Position numbers and translations under genes: made by a program. Shown in pieces: positions 51,839-60,004 of a stretch of DNA of 64,000 nucleotides; position 1 is the first letter of the stretch; the number at the start of each line of letters is the position of its first letter. Source of the DNA: Oscillospiraceae bacterium (GTDB lineage Bacteria > Bacillota > Clostridia > Oscillospirales > Ruminococcaceae); assembly GCA_017505635.1 (NCBI GenBank), contig JAFVOU010000029.1, positions 1 through 64,000 on the forward strand, written 5' to 3'. Below the pieces are notes generated by a model. The model did no database searches. It saw only the letters and a program-made list of their open reading frames with translations, and was not told the DNA's origin.

Positions 51839-53614
51839 TGCCTGCCCCTCTGCCACAAGGTTCTGCCATTCTGTATACAGTCTGTTCCAGGTTACACGGC
51901 CAACAATGCCGTCTGCCGTAAGATTAAACCGACTTTGAAATGCCAGTACCGCATTTTGAGTAAGCGGACCGAATATACCATCTGCACTTACCGACGGTAT
52001 ATCGGGATAAACCACAGAAAGTGCATTCAGCCAATTTTGTATCATTGTAACATTCGCCCCCCGTGAACCAATCCTCAAAGGTGTACCGGGATAGGCATCT
52101 GATGACGGCGGCGTTCCTTCGGGTACATCTACACCTTCCTGTATGCCCTCATAAATATCCTGCATTTTCTCCCATGTTGCCTGCCCGACTACGCCATCCT
52201 GAGTCAGATTGAAGTATTCCTGAAATTCCCGTACGGAAGCTTCCGTTGCGGCACCGAAATTTCCGTCTATCACAACAGGTTTTATGCTGTTTACATATAC
52301 TGCTGTCTGATTCAGATAAAACTGTATTATCTGCACATTTATCCCTCTGTCACCCCGTCGGTATGCTCTGCCAGGATAGGAACCGTCCTGAATGGCTTCC
52401 CCTTCACTGGTAAGCTGTGCAAGTTTTTTTACCGAAACATAAATATAGCTTATTTTGTACCATGTGCGTTTGCCCACTACTCCATCCGCAGTAAGGTCAA
52501 ATATCTGCTGAAAGCGACGCACAGCTGCTGTGGTTGTTGCACCAAAAACACCATCCACATTTACTTTGCCGATAGAGGGGTAATCATCCGCTATACGGTT
52601 AAGCTGCGCCTGAATAACACGCACGCTTTCCCCTGTTGCTCCCTCACGCAGGGCCGAGCCTGGATATGATACAGGAATTGATGCAATATTGTTGCTTTCA
52701 GTAATGCGGACATCGTTGCCGTAGTATTTGCGCAGAATTGCTATGGCGCTCATTCCGCGCTCTGCATCTGCTTTGCTGCCCCACTGACTCATTCCCTTGC
52801 AGGTTACACTGCGTCCGTCACAGTATTCGGCAAAAAACGGATCTATACGTCCCGGTTTAACGATATATTCGTTGAATATTTCCTCTACAATTGCATCTGT
52901 AGTTTCAAATGTGGAACGGTTATGCACATACTTCTGGTCATAACTTGGTGAGTTTGTGATATTGAAATCATATCCGCGTGACGGATACCATTCGGTAAAT
53001 ATTCGGTTGAGCACAAATGAAATCTGCGCATATATATTTGCCCGCAGTGCCTGCTGCGGCCATGTAGGATAAATTTCACTTGCGGCCACACTTTTAAGAT
53101 ATGTGCGGAAAGGCACAGTGACGTTTCTGGCCGATGAATTTGGCGCACCTAAATGTACAGTGATATTTTCGGGGATAACCACCCTCTGGAGAACCCGCTG
53201 TTCCCCCTCTTTTGCATGTGGCTGAACATCGTATTGCTTGTGAGTTTCTTCTTTTCGGGAATCCAGCTCGAAGTCACTGCCGTAATTTGCCGGTCTTGGC
53301 AGCAGGTCTATCCACTGCAGAGTATCCTGACTGTCAAATATATTCACCCCCAGTGCTTCTGCAAGGATAAAACCTTTGGCAAAGATAAAAAGGTTGTATG
53401 TGCGGTAAGGCAGGTTTGTATTGTCGGGGTCAAGAGACAGTTCTCTGTCCACCGTTTCCAGTTCTATATAATCTGTAAGTCCGTTATTGTCTGTATATAC
53501 TGTTTTTTGTTCCAGTAGCAGAGATGTATCTGCCTCGGTTATAAGTATCTGTGCACCTGCCACAGGCAGTATAATCTGTGTGGTTATGCGCACCTGCAGT
53601 CGCCCTGTTGCCAT
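51836..53614 (-). CDS. SpoIID-like protein with three peptidoglycan-binding domains
   Basis: The 592-residue product has no obvious signal peptide. The N-terminal part has a beta-rich region (RLQVRITTQIILPVAGAQILI) and a SpoIID/LytB-like core with VPFRTYLKSVAASEIYPTWP, ALRANIYAQISFVLNRI and CKGMSQWGSKADAERG. Three PG-binding type 1 domains follow (about 330-400, 420-490, 520-590), each with GxxVxxIQxxLN and DGxFGxxTxxAVxxFQ patterns (for example DGIFGPLTQNAVLAFQ). SpoIID proteins act on peptidoglycan during engulfment. The lack of an export signal and the repeated binding domains suggest a spore-, phage- or lysin-like wall-binding role (inference). GGAG precedes the ATG. Confidence 0.85.
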   Translation of the reverse strand: MATGRLQVRITTQIILPVAGAQILITEADTSLLLEQKTVYTDNNGLTDYIELETVDRELSLDPDNTNLPYRTYNLFIFAKGFILAEALGVNIFDSQDTLQWIDLLPRPANYGSDFELDSRKEETHKQYDVQPHAKEGEQRVLQRVVIPENITVHLGAPNSSARNVTVPFRTYLKSVAASEIYPTWPQQALRANIYAQISFVLNRIFTEWYPSRGYDFNITNSPSYDQKYVHNRSTFETTDAIVEEIFNEYIVKPGRIDPFFAEYCDGRSVTCKGMSQWGSKADAERGMSAIAILRKYYGNDVRITESNNIASIPVSYPGSALREGATGESVRVIQAQLNRIADDYPSIGKVNVDGVFGATTTAAVRRFQQIFDLTADGVVGKRTWYKISYIYVSVKKLAQLTSEGEAIQDGSYPGRAYRRGDRGINVQIIQFYLNQTAVYVNSIKPVVIDGNFGAATEASVREFQEYFNLTQDGVVGQATWEKMQDIYEGIQEGVDVPEGTPPSSDAYPGTPLRIGSRGANVTMIQNWLNALSVVYPDIPSVSADGIFGPLTQNAVLAFQSRFNLTADGIVGRVTWNRLYTEWQNLVAEGQA

Positions 53615-53925
53615 ATATCAGTCTCCTTTAACCTATTGAATAAGCAATAATGCTGATATAGTTTATGAGCGGATTGCTCTGTCGGACACAAAAACCCCGG
53701 AAATACAGCCAATGTTATTAAGTTAAGCGAAATTCAAAAATATCAGCTTAATATAATAAAGTAAAATGTCATTCTGAGCGCAGCGAAGAATCTCTTTGTT
53801 TGTTCAAACCGTGAGATTCTTCGGAATTAAAATTCCTCAGAATGACATATTTTGTTATCTTAATGACATTGGAAATACAGCACCGATATTATTTAGTGCC
53901 GGTTTTCCGGGGTGTTCAGTATATT
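53615..53925. other. Intergenic region holding repeat copy 2
   Basis: The 311-base gap holds the leader of the SpoIID-like gene at its left and the 81-nt palindromic repeat (53767-53847). Otherwise only AT-rich sequence is present; no open frame is supported. Confidence 0.7.
53767..53847. repeat. Palindromic interspersed repeat, copy 2 (short form)
   Basis: The 81-nt element has perfect 12-bp terminal inverted repeats TGTCATTCTGAG/CTCAGAATGACA and an inner pair GAAGAATCTC/GAGATTCTTC, so the whole transcript would fold into one hairpin. It sits directly downstream of the nitroreductase gene. Its ends match copy 1 at 49622-49741. Confidence 0.88.
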
Positions 53926-54666
53926 TTATTTTTTACAGAACCCTTTTATCAGTTCTCTCGCAGAACGGGACATCTCGATGCTGAAATCGCTGTTCCATTT
54001 ACGCGCACAGAACTTTCTCATCCAGTCGGCAAAATATTCTTTGTCTTCTATTCCCTGACGTTTTGCCAGCATTTCGCCCATTCTATCCGCCTGTTCCTTA
54101 TTGTAGCTGTTTTCGTAAACAACTTCGCTGATTTCAAATCTAGGAGGTTTTGGACGGGTAACCTGACTTTCGGTTGGATAGCCAAAGCACACCATACAGC
54201 AGGGCACAACATGAGGCGGCAGATTGAACATCTGCTGATGCACTTCAAAACGTTCGATGATATCGCCTATATAGCAGCTTCCTATACCAAAGCTTTCTGC
54301 GGCAACAACAGCATTCTGTGCTGCAATAAGTGCATCCTGGTTTGCAAGCAGAAGGTCACCTTCTTCTACATTGCGCACTTCATCCACATATTCGCAGAAC
54401 ACCTTATGCCAGCGGTAATAATCGGCACAGAAAACAAGAACCAACGGTGCCTTGGCAATAAACGGCTGATTGTCACAGCTGTAAACAAGTTTATCTTTAA
54501 CAGATTGGTCGGTTACATCAATAATTGTGTAAAGGCACATATTGCCGGCAGTAGGTGCCTGCAGTGCGGCATTGAGAATCTGCTGTTTGATTTCGGCAGG
54601 TATTTCCTTTGGCAGATATTCGCGGACTGATTTACGGCTGTTTATCGATTAGATTATATCGTTCAT
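53926..54666 (-). pseudogene. Nitroreductase-family gene with an in-frame UAA at codon 6
   Basis: From the ATG at 54666 the frame reads MNDII, then TAA (54649-54651). In the same frame it continues with SINSRKSVREYLPKEIPAEI and a complete nitroreductase domain to 53926 (246 codons in all). The SRKSVR segment is the usual FMN-phosphate-binding start of this family, so initiation downstream (first ATG 54540) would lose it. The remainder contains LAAQ-like helix QNAVVAAESFGIGSCYIGD and CCMVCFGYPTE, and a tail with three CxxC-poor cysteines. Lys AAA to TAA is one base. Twin 20-bp palindromes lie around its probable promoter. Confidence 0.85.
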
Positions 54667-54742
54667 AGTACACCTCACAGACTTTTTATTTATTATATCA
54701 CTGTCAGCAAAACAAATCCATATTACAACCAGACAAACAAGT

Positions 54743-54762
54743 ATATTAGTTATAACTAATAT
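54743..54762. promoter_or_regulatory. 20-bp perfect palindrome, promoter-proximal copy
   Basis: ATATTAGTTATAACTAATAT is its own reverse complement. It lies downstream of a leftward -10 box TATAAT (54779-54784), near +10 to +29 of the predicted nitroreductase transcript, an ideal place for repression. An identical copy is at 54895-54914. Confidence 0.85.
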
Positions 54763-54778
54763 CAGCAATTATCGCATT

Positions 54779-54784
54779 ATTATA
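54779..54784 (-). promoter_or_regulatory. Candidate -10 box of the nitroreductase promoter
   Basis: Read leftward, TATAAT lies at 54779-54784 in a very AT-rich stretch. A clear -35 hexamer at 17 nt is not evident. It lies between the two palindromes, 113 bases before the ATG at 54666. Confidence 0.45.
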
Positions 54785-54894
54785 TGTGATTTTTGTTTAA
54801 AACATATTATTTTGTCTTTCAACACAAATGTATTATTTTGCGCAAAATATATATCTAGACCACATTATATACACCAATACTACCAGTCTAAACT

Positions 54895-54914
54895 ATATTA
54901 GTTATAACTAATAT
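54895..54914. promoter_or_regulatory. 20-bp perfect palindrome, distal copy
   Basis: The sequence is identical to that at 54743-54762; the centres are 152 bases apart, about 14.5 helical turns. The distal copy is upstream of the nitroreductase promoter and just downstream of the deaminase operon's terminator. Two identical operators at this distance could support looping or cooperative binding. Confidence 0.85.
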
Positions 54915-54926
54915 TATTCCAAAACA

Positions 54927-54957
54927 ATACCGCACAGCATTTTGCCGTGCGGTATAT
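54927..54957 (-). terminator. Terminator of the nucleoside salvage operon
   Basis: ATACCGCAC (54927-54935) pairs with GTGCGGTAT (54947-54955). Leftward it is followed by TGTTTTGG. It lies 6 bases past the amidohydrolase stop. Confidence 0.88.
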
Positions 54958-54960
54958 AAA

Positions 54961-56232
54961 TTATTTCATTCTGTTTATAATTTCGTTTGCTTTTGTATAA
55001 ACTTCCTGTGCAGGTGTGCCGATAAAGAACTGTCCATCTTCATAAAGCACCTTGCCGTTTACCATTGTAAGCTTAACATTCTGTTTGCTGCCGCTGTAAA
55101 CGATATTTTTAACAATGTTGTTAAGCGGCTGCATATTAGGCTGTTTAAGGTCAAGTATGATAAGGTCTGCAAACTTGCCTTCGGCAAGAACATCTGCATC
55201 TTTAAGTCCCATTGCATATGCGCCTTCCACAGTTGCCATACGCAGTACCTGGTCTGCACTTACTGCAGCAGCATCCTTTTCGCGCACTTTTGCAAGACCT
55301 GTAACGAGGAACATTTCTCTGAACATATCAAGGCAGTTGTTGCTTGCAGGGCCATCTGTACCGATTGCCACATGAACACCTTTGTTGAGCATATCTGTGA
55401 TTGGTGCAATACCGCTTGCAAGTTTAAGGTTGGAACCTGGGTTTGTTACAGCACATACACCTTTTTCTGCCATGATTTTCATATCTTCTTCTGTCATATA
55501 TACACAGTGATAGCAGCTTCCGCCGTAGTCAAACATACCAAGGCTGTTGAAAAGCTGTGTAGGTGTCATGCCGTGTCTTTCGATACAGCCTTCCACCTCG
55601 CCTGCAGTTTCACTGCTGTGTGTATTGATTGGTGCTTTATATTTGTGCACCAGAGCAGCAAGCTTTTCAAGGTTTTCTTTGCTGTTTGTATATTCTGCAT
55701 GGAAACCAAGCTGGAAAGTAACAAGTTCTTCAGGATTATTGTACTTGTTAAGCCATTCTTCCAGCAGTTCAAAAGACTGGGAAAAGTTGTTGAGGCCACC
55801 TGCCATTACTGTGCGGTAACCGCAGTCAACTGCTGCCTGTGCCATTGCATCAGGCATAAGATACATATCAAAACTTGTTGTAATACCACTTGTAAGGTAT
55901 TCCATAATTGCAAGTTTGGACAGATGATAAACATCATCCGGTGTAAGCTTTGCTTCCATAGGGAAAATCTGTTCGTTCAGCCATTCGTGCAATGGAAGGT
56001 CATCTGCAAAAGAACGCAGATTTGTCATACCGGAATGAGCATGTGCATTTTTAAAACCAGGCATAACAACGTTGCCCTGTGCATCAATTTCACGTTCCCA
56101 TTCGCATTTTGGTGCATTGTCAGCATCACCAACATAAGCAATGCGGTTGCCTTTGATATGCACTTCGCCAAAAAAGATGTCTTTGCCCTGTTCCATTGTA
56201 AGCACACGGGCATTGTATATACGGATATTCAT
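54961..56232 (-). CDS. Amidohydrolase, probable adenosine/MTA/SAH deaminase type
   Basis: The 423-residue metal-dependent hydrolase has N-terminal metal ligands His64 and His66 in KNAHAHSGMTNLR, a third in GFHAEYTNS, NTHSSETAGEVEGC and the catalytic IGTDGPASNNCLDMF motif. This is the MtaD/SsnA-like branch of the amidohydrolase superfamily, which includes 5'-methylthioadenosine/S-adenosylhomocysteine deaminases as well as other aminohydrolases. The neighbouring nucleoside importer, PNP and MtnA genes favour an adenosine or MTA substrate (inference). GAGGT precedes the ATG. It is the last gene of the leftward operon. Confidence 0.85.
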   Translation of the reverse strand: MNIRIYNARVLTMEQGKDIFFGEVHIKGNRIAYVGDADNAPKCEWEREIDAQGNVVMPGFKNAHAHSGMTNLRSFADDLPLHEWLNEQIFPMEAKLTPDDVYHLSKLAIMEYLTSGITTSFDMYLMPDAMAQAAVDCGYRTVMAGGLNNFSQSFELLEEWLNKYNNPEELVTFQLGFHAEYTNSKENLEKLAALVHKYKAPINTHSSETAGEVEGCIERHGMTPTQLFNSLGMFDYGGSCYHCVYMTEEDMKIMAEKGVCAVTNPGSNLKLASGIAPITDMLNKGVHVAIGTDGPASNNCLDMFREMFLVTGLAKVREKDAAAVSADQVLRMATVEGAYAMGLKDADVLAEGKFADLIILDLKQPNMQPLNNIVKNIVYSGSKQNVKLTMVNGKVLYEDGQFFIGTPAQEVYTKANEIINRMK

Positions 56233-56250
56233 ATTATTACCTCGCTGACA

Positions 56251-57213
56251 TTAACGTTTGCCTTTGTCGTAAATTTCGCCCAGCGCTCTTGGAGCATCAT
56301 TGTGCTTGGAGAAGAATACGAGAAGAAGCAGTGTGAGAACATATGGAAGAATCATAATGAGGTCGGAATAGCTGCTTGGCAGACCTGCTGCAAGAACAAG
56401 CTGGTGACCACCACTGTTTGCAAAACCGAAAAGCAGACAAGCTGCAAGTGTTGGAATAATTTTCCAGTTGCCAAAGATGAGAGCAGCAATGGAAAGATAA
56501 CCGTAACCTAAATAGATACCGCTTGAATAGTTTGCACTGATGGAATATGCAAAACACATACCTGCAAGACCGGACAGAGCACCGGAAACCATAACAGCGA
56601 TAAAACGGATTTTTGCAACGTCGATACCTGCTGCATCAACAGCGTGTGGGTTGTCACCACAGGCACGGAGATGAAGACCGAATTTTGTACGGTAAAGCAC
56701 ATACCATGCGATAAGTGCCACTACTGCGATAATAAGTTCGAACGGATAAACATTTTTAAAGAAAGCGCCAATAACAGGGATTTCGCTTATACCCGGTACT
56801 GTCCAGCGCTGGGAAACACCAAGGTCAAATTTATTGGATGGTTTGCCGATAACAACACGGTTTACAACCTTTGTCAGGAATTCTGTAAGTGCCATTGCCA
56901 GAATGTTGATAACAACACCGCTGATAACCTGGTCAGCTTTGAATTTGATACAAAGAAGTGCGTGTAACATTGCATAGCACATACCGCCAATCATGGAAAA
57001 CAGCATTGCTGCATAGTATGGAAGCTGGCTGTCTGCACCAAGCGAACGCATCATAAAGAATGCAACAAGTGCACCTACAAAGGCACCTGCACCCTGAAGA
57101 CCTTCAAGAGCAAGGTTGGTGATACCGCTGCGTTCGGAGTAGATGCCGCCGATAGCCATTACAAAAAGAGGAAGGGCAAACGACATACCGTCAATAATAA
57201 TTTTATCTACCAT
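56251..57213 (-). CDS. Nucleoside-type ABC transporter permease (second permease)
   Basis: The 320-residue inner-membrane permease of the BPD_transp_2 class has about eight to ten helices. It has SFALPLFVMAIGGIYSERSGITNLALEG (membrane entry), CGDNPHAVDAAGIDVAKIRFIAVMVSGALSG and LGYGYLSIAALIFGNWKIIPTLAA, all typical of the YufQ/NupC type. Its ATG overlaps the stop of the first permease (TAATG, 57211-57215), indicating coupled translation. With the partner permease it forms the nucleoside channel. Confidence 0.92.
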   Translation of the reverse strand: MVDKIIIDGMSFALPLFVMAIGGIYSERSGITNLALEGLQGAGAFVGALVAFFMMRSLGADSQLPYYAAMLFSMIGGMCYAMLHALLCIKFKADQVISGVVINILAMALTEFLTKVVNRVVIGKPSNKFDLGVSQRWTVPGISEIPVIGAFFKNVYPFELIIAVVALIAWYVLYRTKFGLHLRACGDNPHAVDAAGIDVAKIRFIAVMVSGALSGLAGMCFAYSISANYSSGIYLGYGYLSIAALIFGNWKIIPTLAACLLFGFANSGGHQLVLAAGLPSSYSDLIMILPYVLTLLLLVFFSKHNDAPRALGEIYDKGKR

Positions 57214-58376
57214 TATTCATTTACCTCCGCTTTATTTGCTTTTTCAATTTCTGCCATATTGTCTTTTGCACGTTTTACCTTGTAACGGATAAATGCGCCG
57301 CAGGCACTGAACAGAAGAATAAGACCTGTGATAACAGATGCAATTTCTGCATCAAGTCCTGCAGAAGAACTCATATAAGTTTTACCTTTACCCATAATTG
57401 AAATGAGGAAGGAAGAAAGCAGGATGCCAAGTGGGTGGCTGTTGCCAAGCAGGGAAACTGCGATTGCGTCAAAGCCTGTTGCAGAAAGAACTTTTGGCTG
57501 AATGGAACTGAAATAGCCAAGATAGTATGTTGCACCAGCAAGACCTGCAAGACCACCGGAAATGAGCATATAAAGAATCATTTTGCGGCCTACATTGATA
57601 CCTGCATACTGTGCAGCTTTACGGTTGAGACCAACTGTTGCAATTTCGTAACCGAAAGTTGTTTTATCAAGAACAAATTTAATTACAAGTGCCACAACGA
57701 TTGCAAGAACAATGCCAAGTGGAATGTCGTATTTGAAACCACCGATTTCTGTGCCCATAAGTGTAAGACGTGCAGCATCGGAAACATTTTTTGACTGACG
57801 GGAAACAGGGTCTACAAATTTTGTGTTGATAAAGAATGCCACAACATACTGAACAATATAGTTAAGCATAATTGAGGAAACAACCTCATTGATGTTGAAT
57901 TTGTATTTCAGCCAACCCATAAATGCGCCAACAAGACCGCCAACAAGAGCTGCTATGATAACAACAAGAGGTTTTGCAATTGGTGCAGCAAGGGAGCTGT
58001 AACCAATGAGAACTGTGGAAACAAAACCTGCAGCAAGCATCTGACCGGAAACACCGATATTGAACAGACCTGCTTTAAGTGCAACAGCAACAGCAAGGGA
58101 TGCAAAAATCATCGGTGTCCAGTAGTTGAGGAAGCTGAAGAAGTCTGTTGCCATACTTTTGCCGCCTGCATATTTTGGCTTTGGCCAGAGACCGCAGCCC
58201 TGCAGAAGGTTAGTATATGCGCTTACAGGATCTTTGCCAAGTGCAGCAATAACAGCTGCACCAACGATAAGGCTTATCAGAATAGCGAAAACAGGTATAG
58301 TAATCGCCTGATATTTTTCATTACCAAGCAATTTTACAAAAAGCTTTGTAACGGGATTAACTTTACGTTTTTTCAT
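57213..58376 (-). CDS. Nucleoside-type ABC transporter permease (first permease)
   Basis: The 387-residue permease of the YufP/NupB type has an N-terminal membrane entry IPVFAILISLIVGAAVIAALG, a large extracytoplasmic stretch with the Walker-partner region FNIGVSGQMLAAGF, the coupling motif TVGLNRKAAQYAGINVGRKM and a C-terminal helix before KVKRAKDNMAEIEKANK. It directly follows the ATPase gene (stop 58377, ATG 58376) and overlaps the next permease by one base. Confidence 0.92.
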   Translation of the reverse strand: MKKRKVNPVTKLFVKLLGNEKYQAITIPVFAILISLIVGAAVIAALGKDPVSAYTNLLQGCGLWPKPKYAGGKSMATDFFSFLNYWTPMIFASLAVAVALKAGLFNIGVSGQMLAAGFVSTVLIGYSSLAAPIAKPLVVIIAALVGGLVGAFMGWLKYKFNINEVVSSIMLNYIVQYVVAFFINTKFVDPVSRQSKNVSDAARLTLMGTEIGGFKYDIPLGIVLAIVVALVIKFVLDKTTFGYEIATVGLNRKAAQYAGINVGRKMILYMLISGGLAGLAGATYYLGYFSSIQPKVLSATGFDAIAVSLLGNSHPLGILLSSFLISIMGKGKTYMSSSAGLDAEIASVITGLILLFSACGAFIRYKVKRAKDNMAEIEKANKAEVNE

Positions 58377-59906
58377 TTATTCTGTCACCCCCATCATAAA
58401 CTGACCAACTTCTTCTACAGAGAGAGTTTTTGCATCTGCAATTTTGAGAATCTGGCCGTTGTAGATAACTGCAATTGTATCTGCAAGGCCCATAACTTCA
58501 TCAAGTTCAAGGGAGATAAGCAGAATTGCCTTACCTTTGTCACGTTCAGCAATAATCTGATTGTGAATATTTTCGATAGCACCGATATCCAGACCGCGTG
58601 TTGGCTGAACAAAGATGATAAGTTCGGCATTCTGTTCGATTTCGCGGGCTATGATAGCTTTCTGCTGGTTACCGCCGGACATGGAACGAGCAACTGTTTT
58701 GATGCCCTGACCGCTGCGGATATCGTATTTGCCGATAAGTTCTGCACCGAACTCATCAATATTTTTATGGTTTATGATACCTTTTTTTGCAAAAGGTTCC
58801 TGATTGTAATTTTTGAGAACAAGGTTGCTGCTGAGGGTAAAATCAAGAACAAGACCATAGGTCTGTCTGTCTTCAGGAATATATGCAATACCTTCCTCAT
58901 TGCGTTTGCGGATAGGAAGGTTTGTTATATCCTTGCCGTTAAGTGTAATCTTGCCGCCTGCTGCAGGAAGAATGCCTGTGATTGCATCGGCAATTTCTAC
59001 CTGTCCGTTGCCGGAAACACCTGCAATGGCAACAATTTCGCCGCCGCGAACATCAAAGGAAGCTTTTTTAACAACTTCAAATCCGTTTGAATCTTTTACT
59101 GTAAGGTCTTTTACAGACAGAACAACATCGCCGTATTTTGCTTCGGCTTTTTCTCTTTCAAAAGAAACCTCACGGCCAACCATTTTGTTTGCCATTTCTT
59201 TTGTGGATGTTGTTGCAACATCAAGAACATCAATAAGTCTGCCTCGGTTGAGGATAGCACAGCGGTCGGCAACCTTTTTGATTTCTTCCAGCTTGTGTGT
59301 GATGAGAATGATTGTTTTTCCTGCTTCTTTAAGACCTTTGATAATATCAAGAAGGAATTCGATTTCCTGCGGAGTCAGAACCGCAGTAGGTTCGTCAAAA
59401 ATGAGGATTTCTGCTTCACGGTAGAGCATCTTGAGGATTTCAACACGCTGCTGTATGGAAACATTGATATCCTGAATTTTCTTTGTAGGGTCAACCTCCA
59501 GACCATACTGTCTGGAAAGGTCGGCAATTTTTTTGTTTGATGTTTTTATATCTACATACGGAAGCAGACCCATGAATTTCTTCATTGGTTCCACGCCCAT
59601 AATAATATTCTCTGCTATTGTATAATTTGAAACCAGTTTAAAGTGCTGGTGCACCATACCGATATTAAGTTTTGTTGCATAGGTAGGGGAAGAAATTTTT
59701 TCTTTTTTGCCTCTTACATAAATTTCGCCCTCATCAGGTTCATACATGCCAAAAAGCATGCTCATAAGTGTGGATTTGCCCGCACCGTTTTCGCCAAGCA
59801 AAGCGTAAATTTCACCTTTTTTAATCTGTATTGTCACATCATCATTGGCAACAATACCAGGGAAACGCTTTGTAATATTTTTCATTTCGATGATATACTC
59901 TGACAT
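58377..59906 (-). CDS. Nucleoside-type ABC transporter ATPase with two nucleotide-binding domains
   Basis: The 509-residue protein has two ABC modules. The first has Walker A LLGENGAGKSTLM, a degenerate signature VSIQQRVEILKML and Walker B ILIFDEPTAVLTP. The second has IAGVSGNGQVE in place of a full Walker A, signature MSGGNQQKAIIAREI and LIIFVQPTRGLD, where glutamine replaces the catalytic glutamate. This asymmetry is normal for the RbsA/NupA/YufO class. It energises the two permeases downstream. GGAGG-like GGGAGG precedes the ATG. Confidence 0.94.
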   Translation of the reverse strand: MSEYIIEMKNITKRFPGIVANDDVTIQIKKGEIYALLGENGAGKSTLMSMLFGMYEPDEGEIYVRGKKEKISSPTYATKLNIGMVHQHFKLVSNYTIAENIIMGVEPMKKFMGLLPYVDIKTSNKKIADLSRQYGLEVDPTKKIQDINVSIQQRVEILKMLYREAEILIFDEPTAVLTPQEIEFLLDIIKGLKEAGKTIILITHKLEEIKKVADRCAILNRGRLIDVLDVATTSTKEMANKMVGREVSFEREKAEAKYGDVVLSVKDLTVKDSNGFEVVKKASFDVRGGEIVAIAGVSGNGQVEIADAITGILPAAGGKITLNGKDITNLPIRKRNEEGIAYIPEDRQTYGLVLDFTLSSNLVLKNYNQEPFAKKGIINHKNIDEFGAELIGKYDIRSGQGIKTVARSMSGGNQQKAIIAREIEQNAELIIFVQPTRGLDIGAIENIHNQIIAERDKGKAILLISLELDEVMGLADTIAVIYNGQILKIADAKTLSVEEVGQFMMGVTE

Positions 59907-59939
59907 TTATACCTCCCGAACTCCTCATATAAAATAATT

Positions 59940-59975
59940 AAGCGATGGAAGGGGAAAATCCCCCTCCATTGCTTA
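59940..59975 (-). other. Strong hairpin between binding-protein and ATPase genes
   Basis: AAGCGATGGAAGGGG (59940-59954) pairs with the CCCCTCCATTGCTT side (59961-59974), with one wobble and one bulge, and is followed leftward by AATTATTTTATATG. It lies between the BMP lipoprotein stop and the ATPase start; it is likely a partial terminator or 3' stabiliser. Confidence 0.78.
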
Positions 59976-60004
59976 TTTTGTGCTCTTTCGAGCCTGATTA
60001 CAGA

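Noticed and set aside
16037..54651. Stop-codon reassignment (UAA or UAG read as Lys/Gln)
   Set aside because: Most genes in the window end in UAA at family-appropriate positions, and rpmE ends in UAG in the corrected frame, so the interrupting stops are isolated events.
55372..56511. Plus-strand frame opposite the amidohydrolase
   Set aside because: Spans two opposite-strand genes and has no recognisable motifs.
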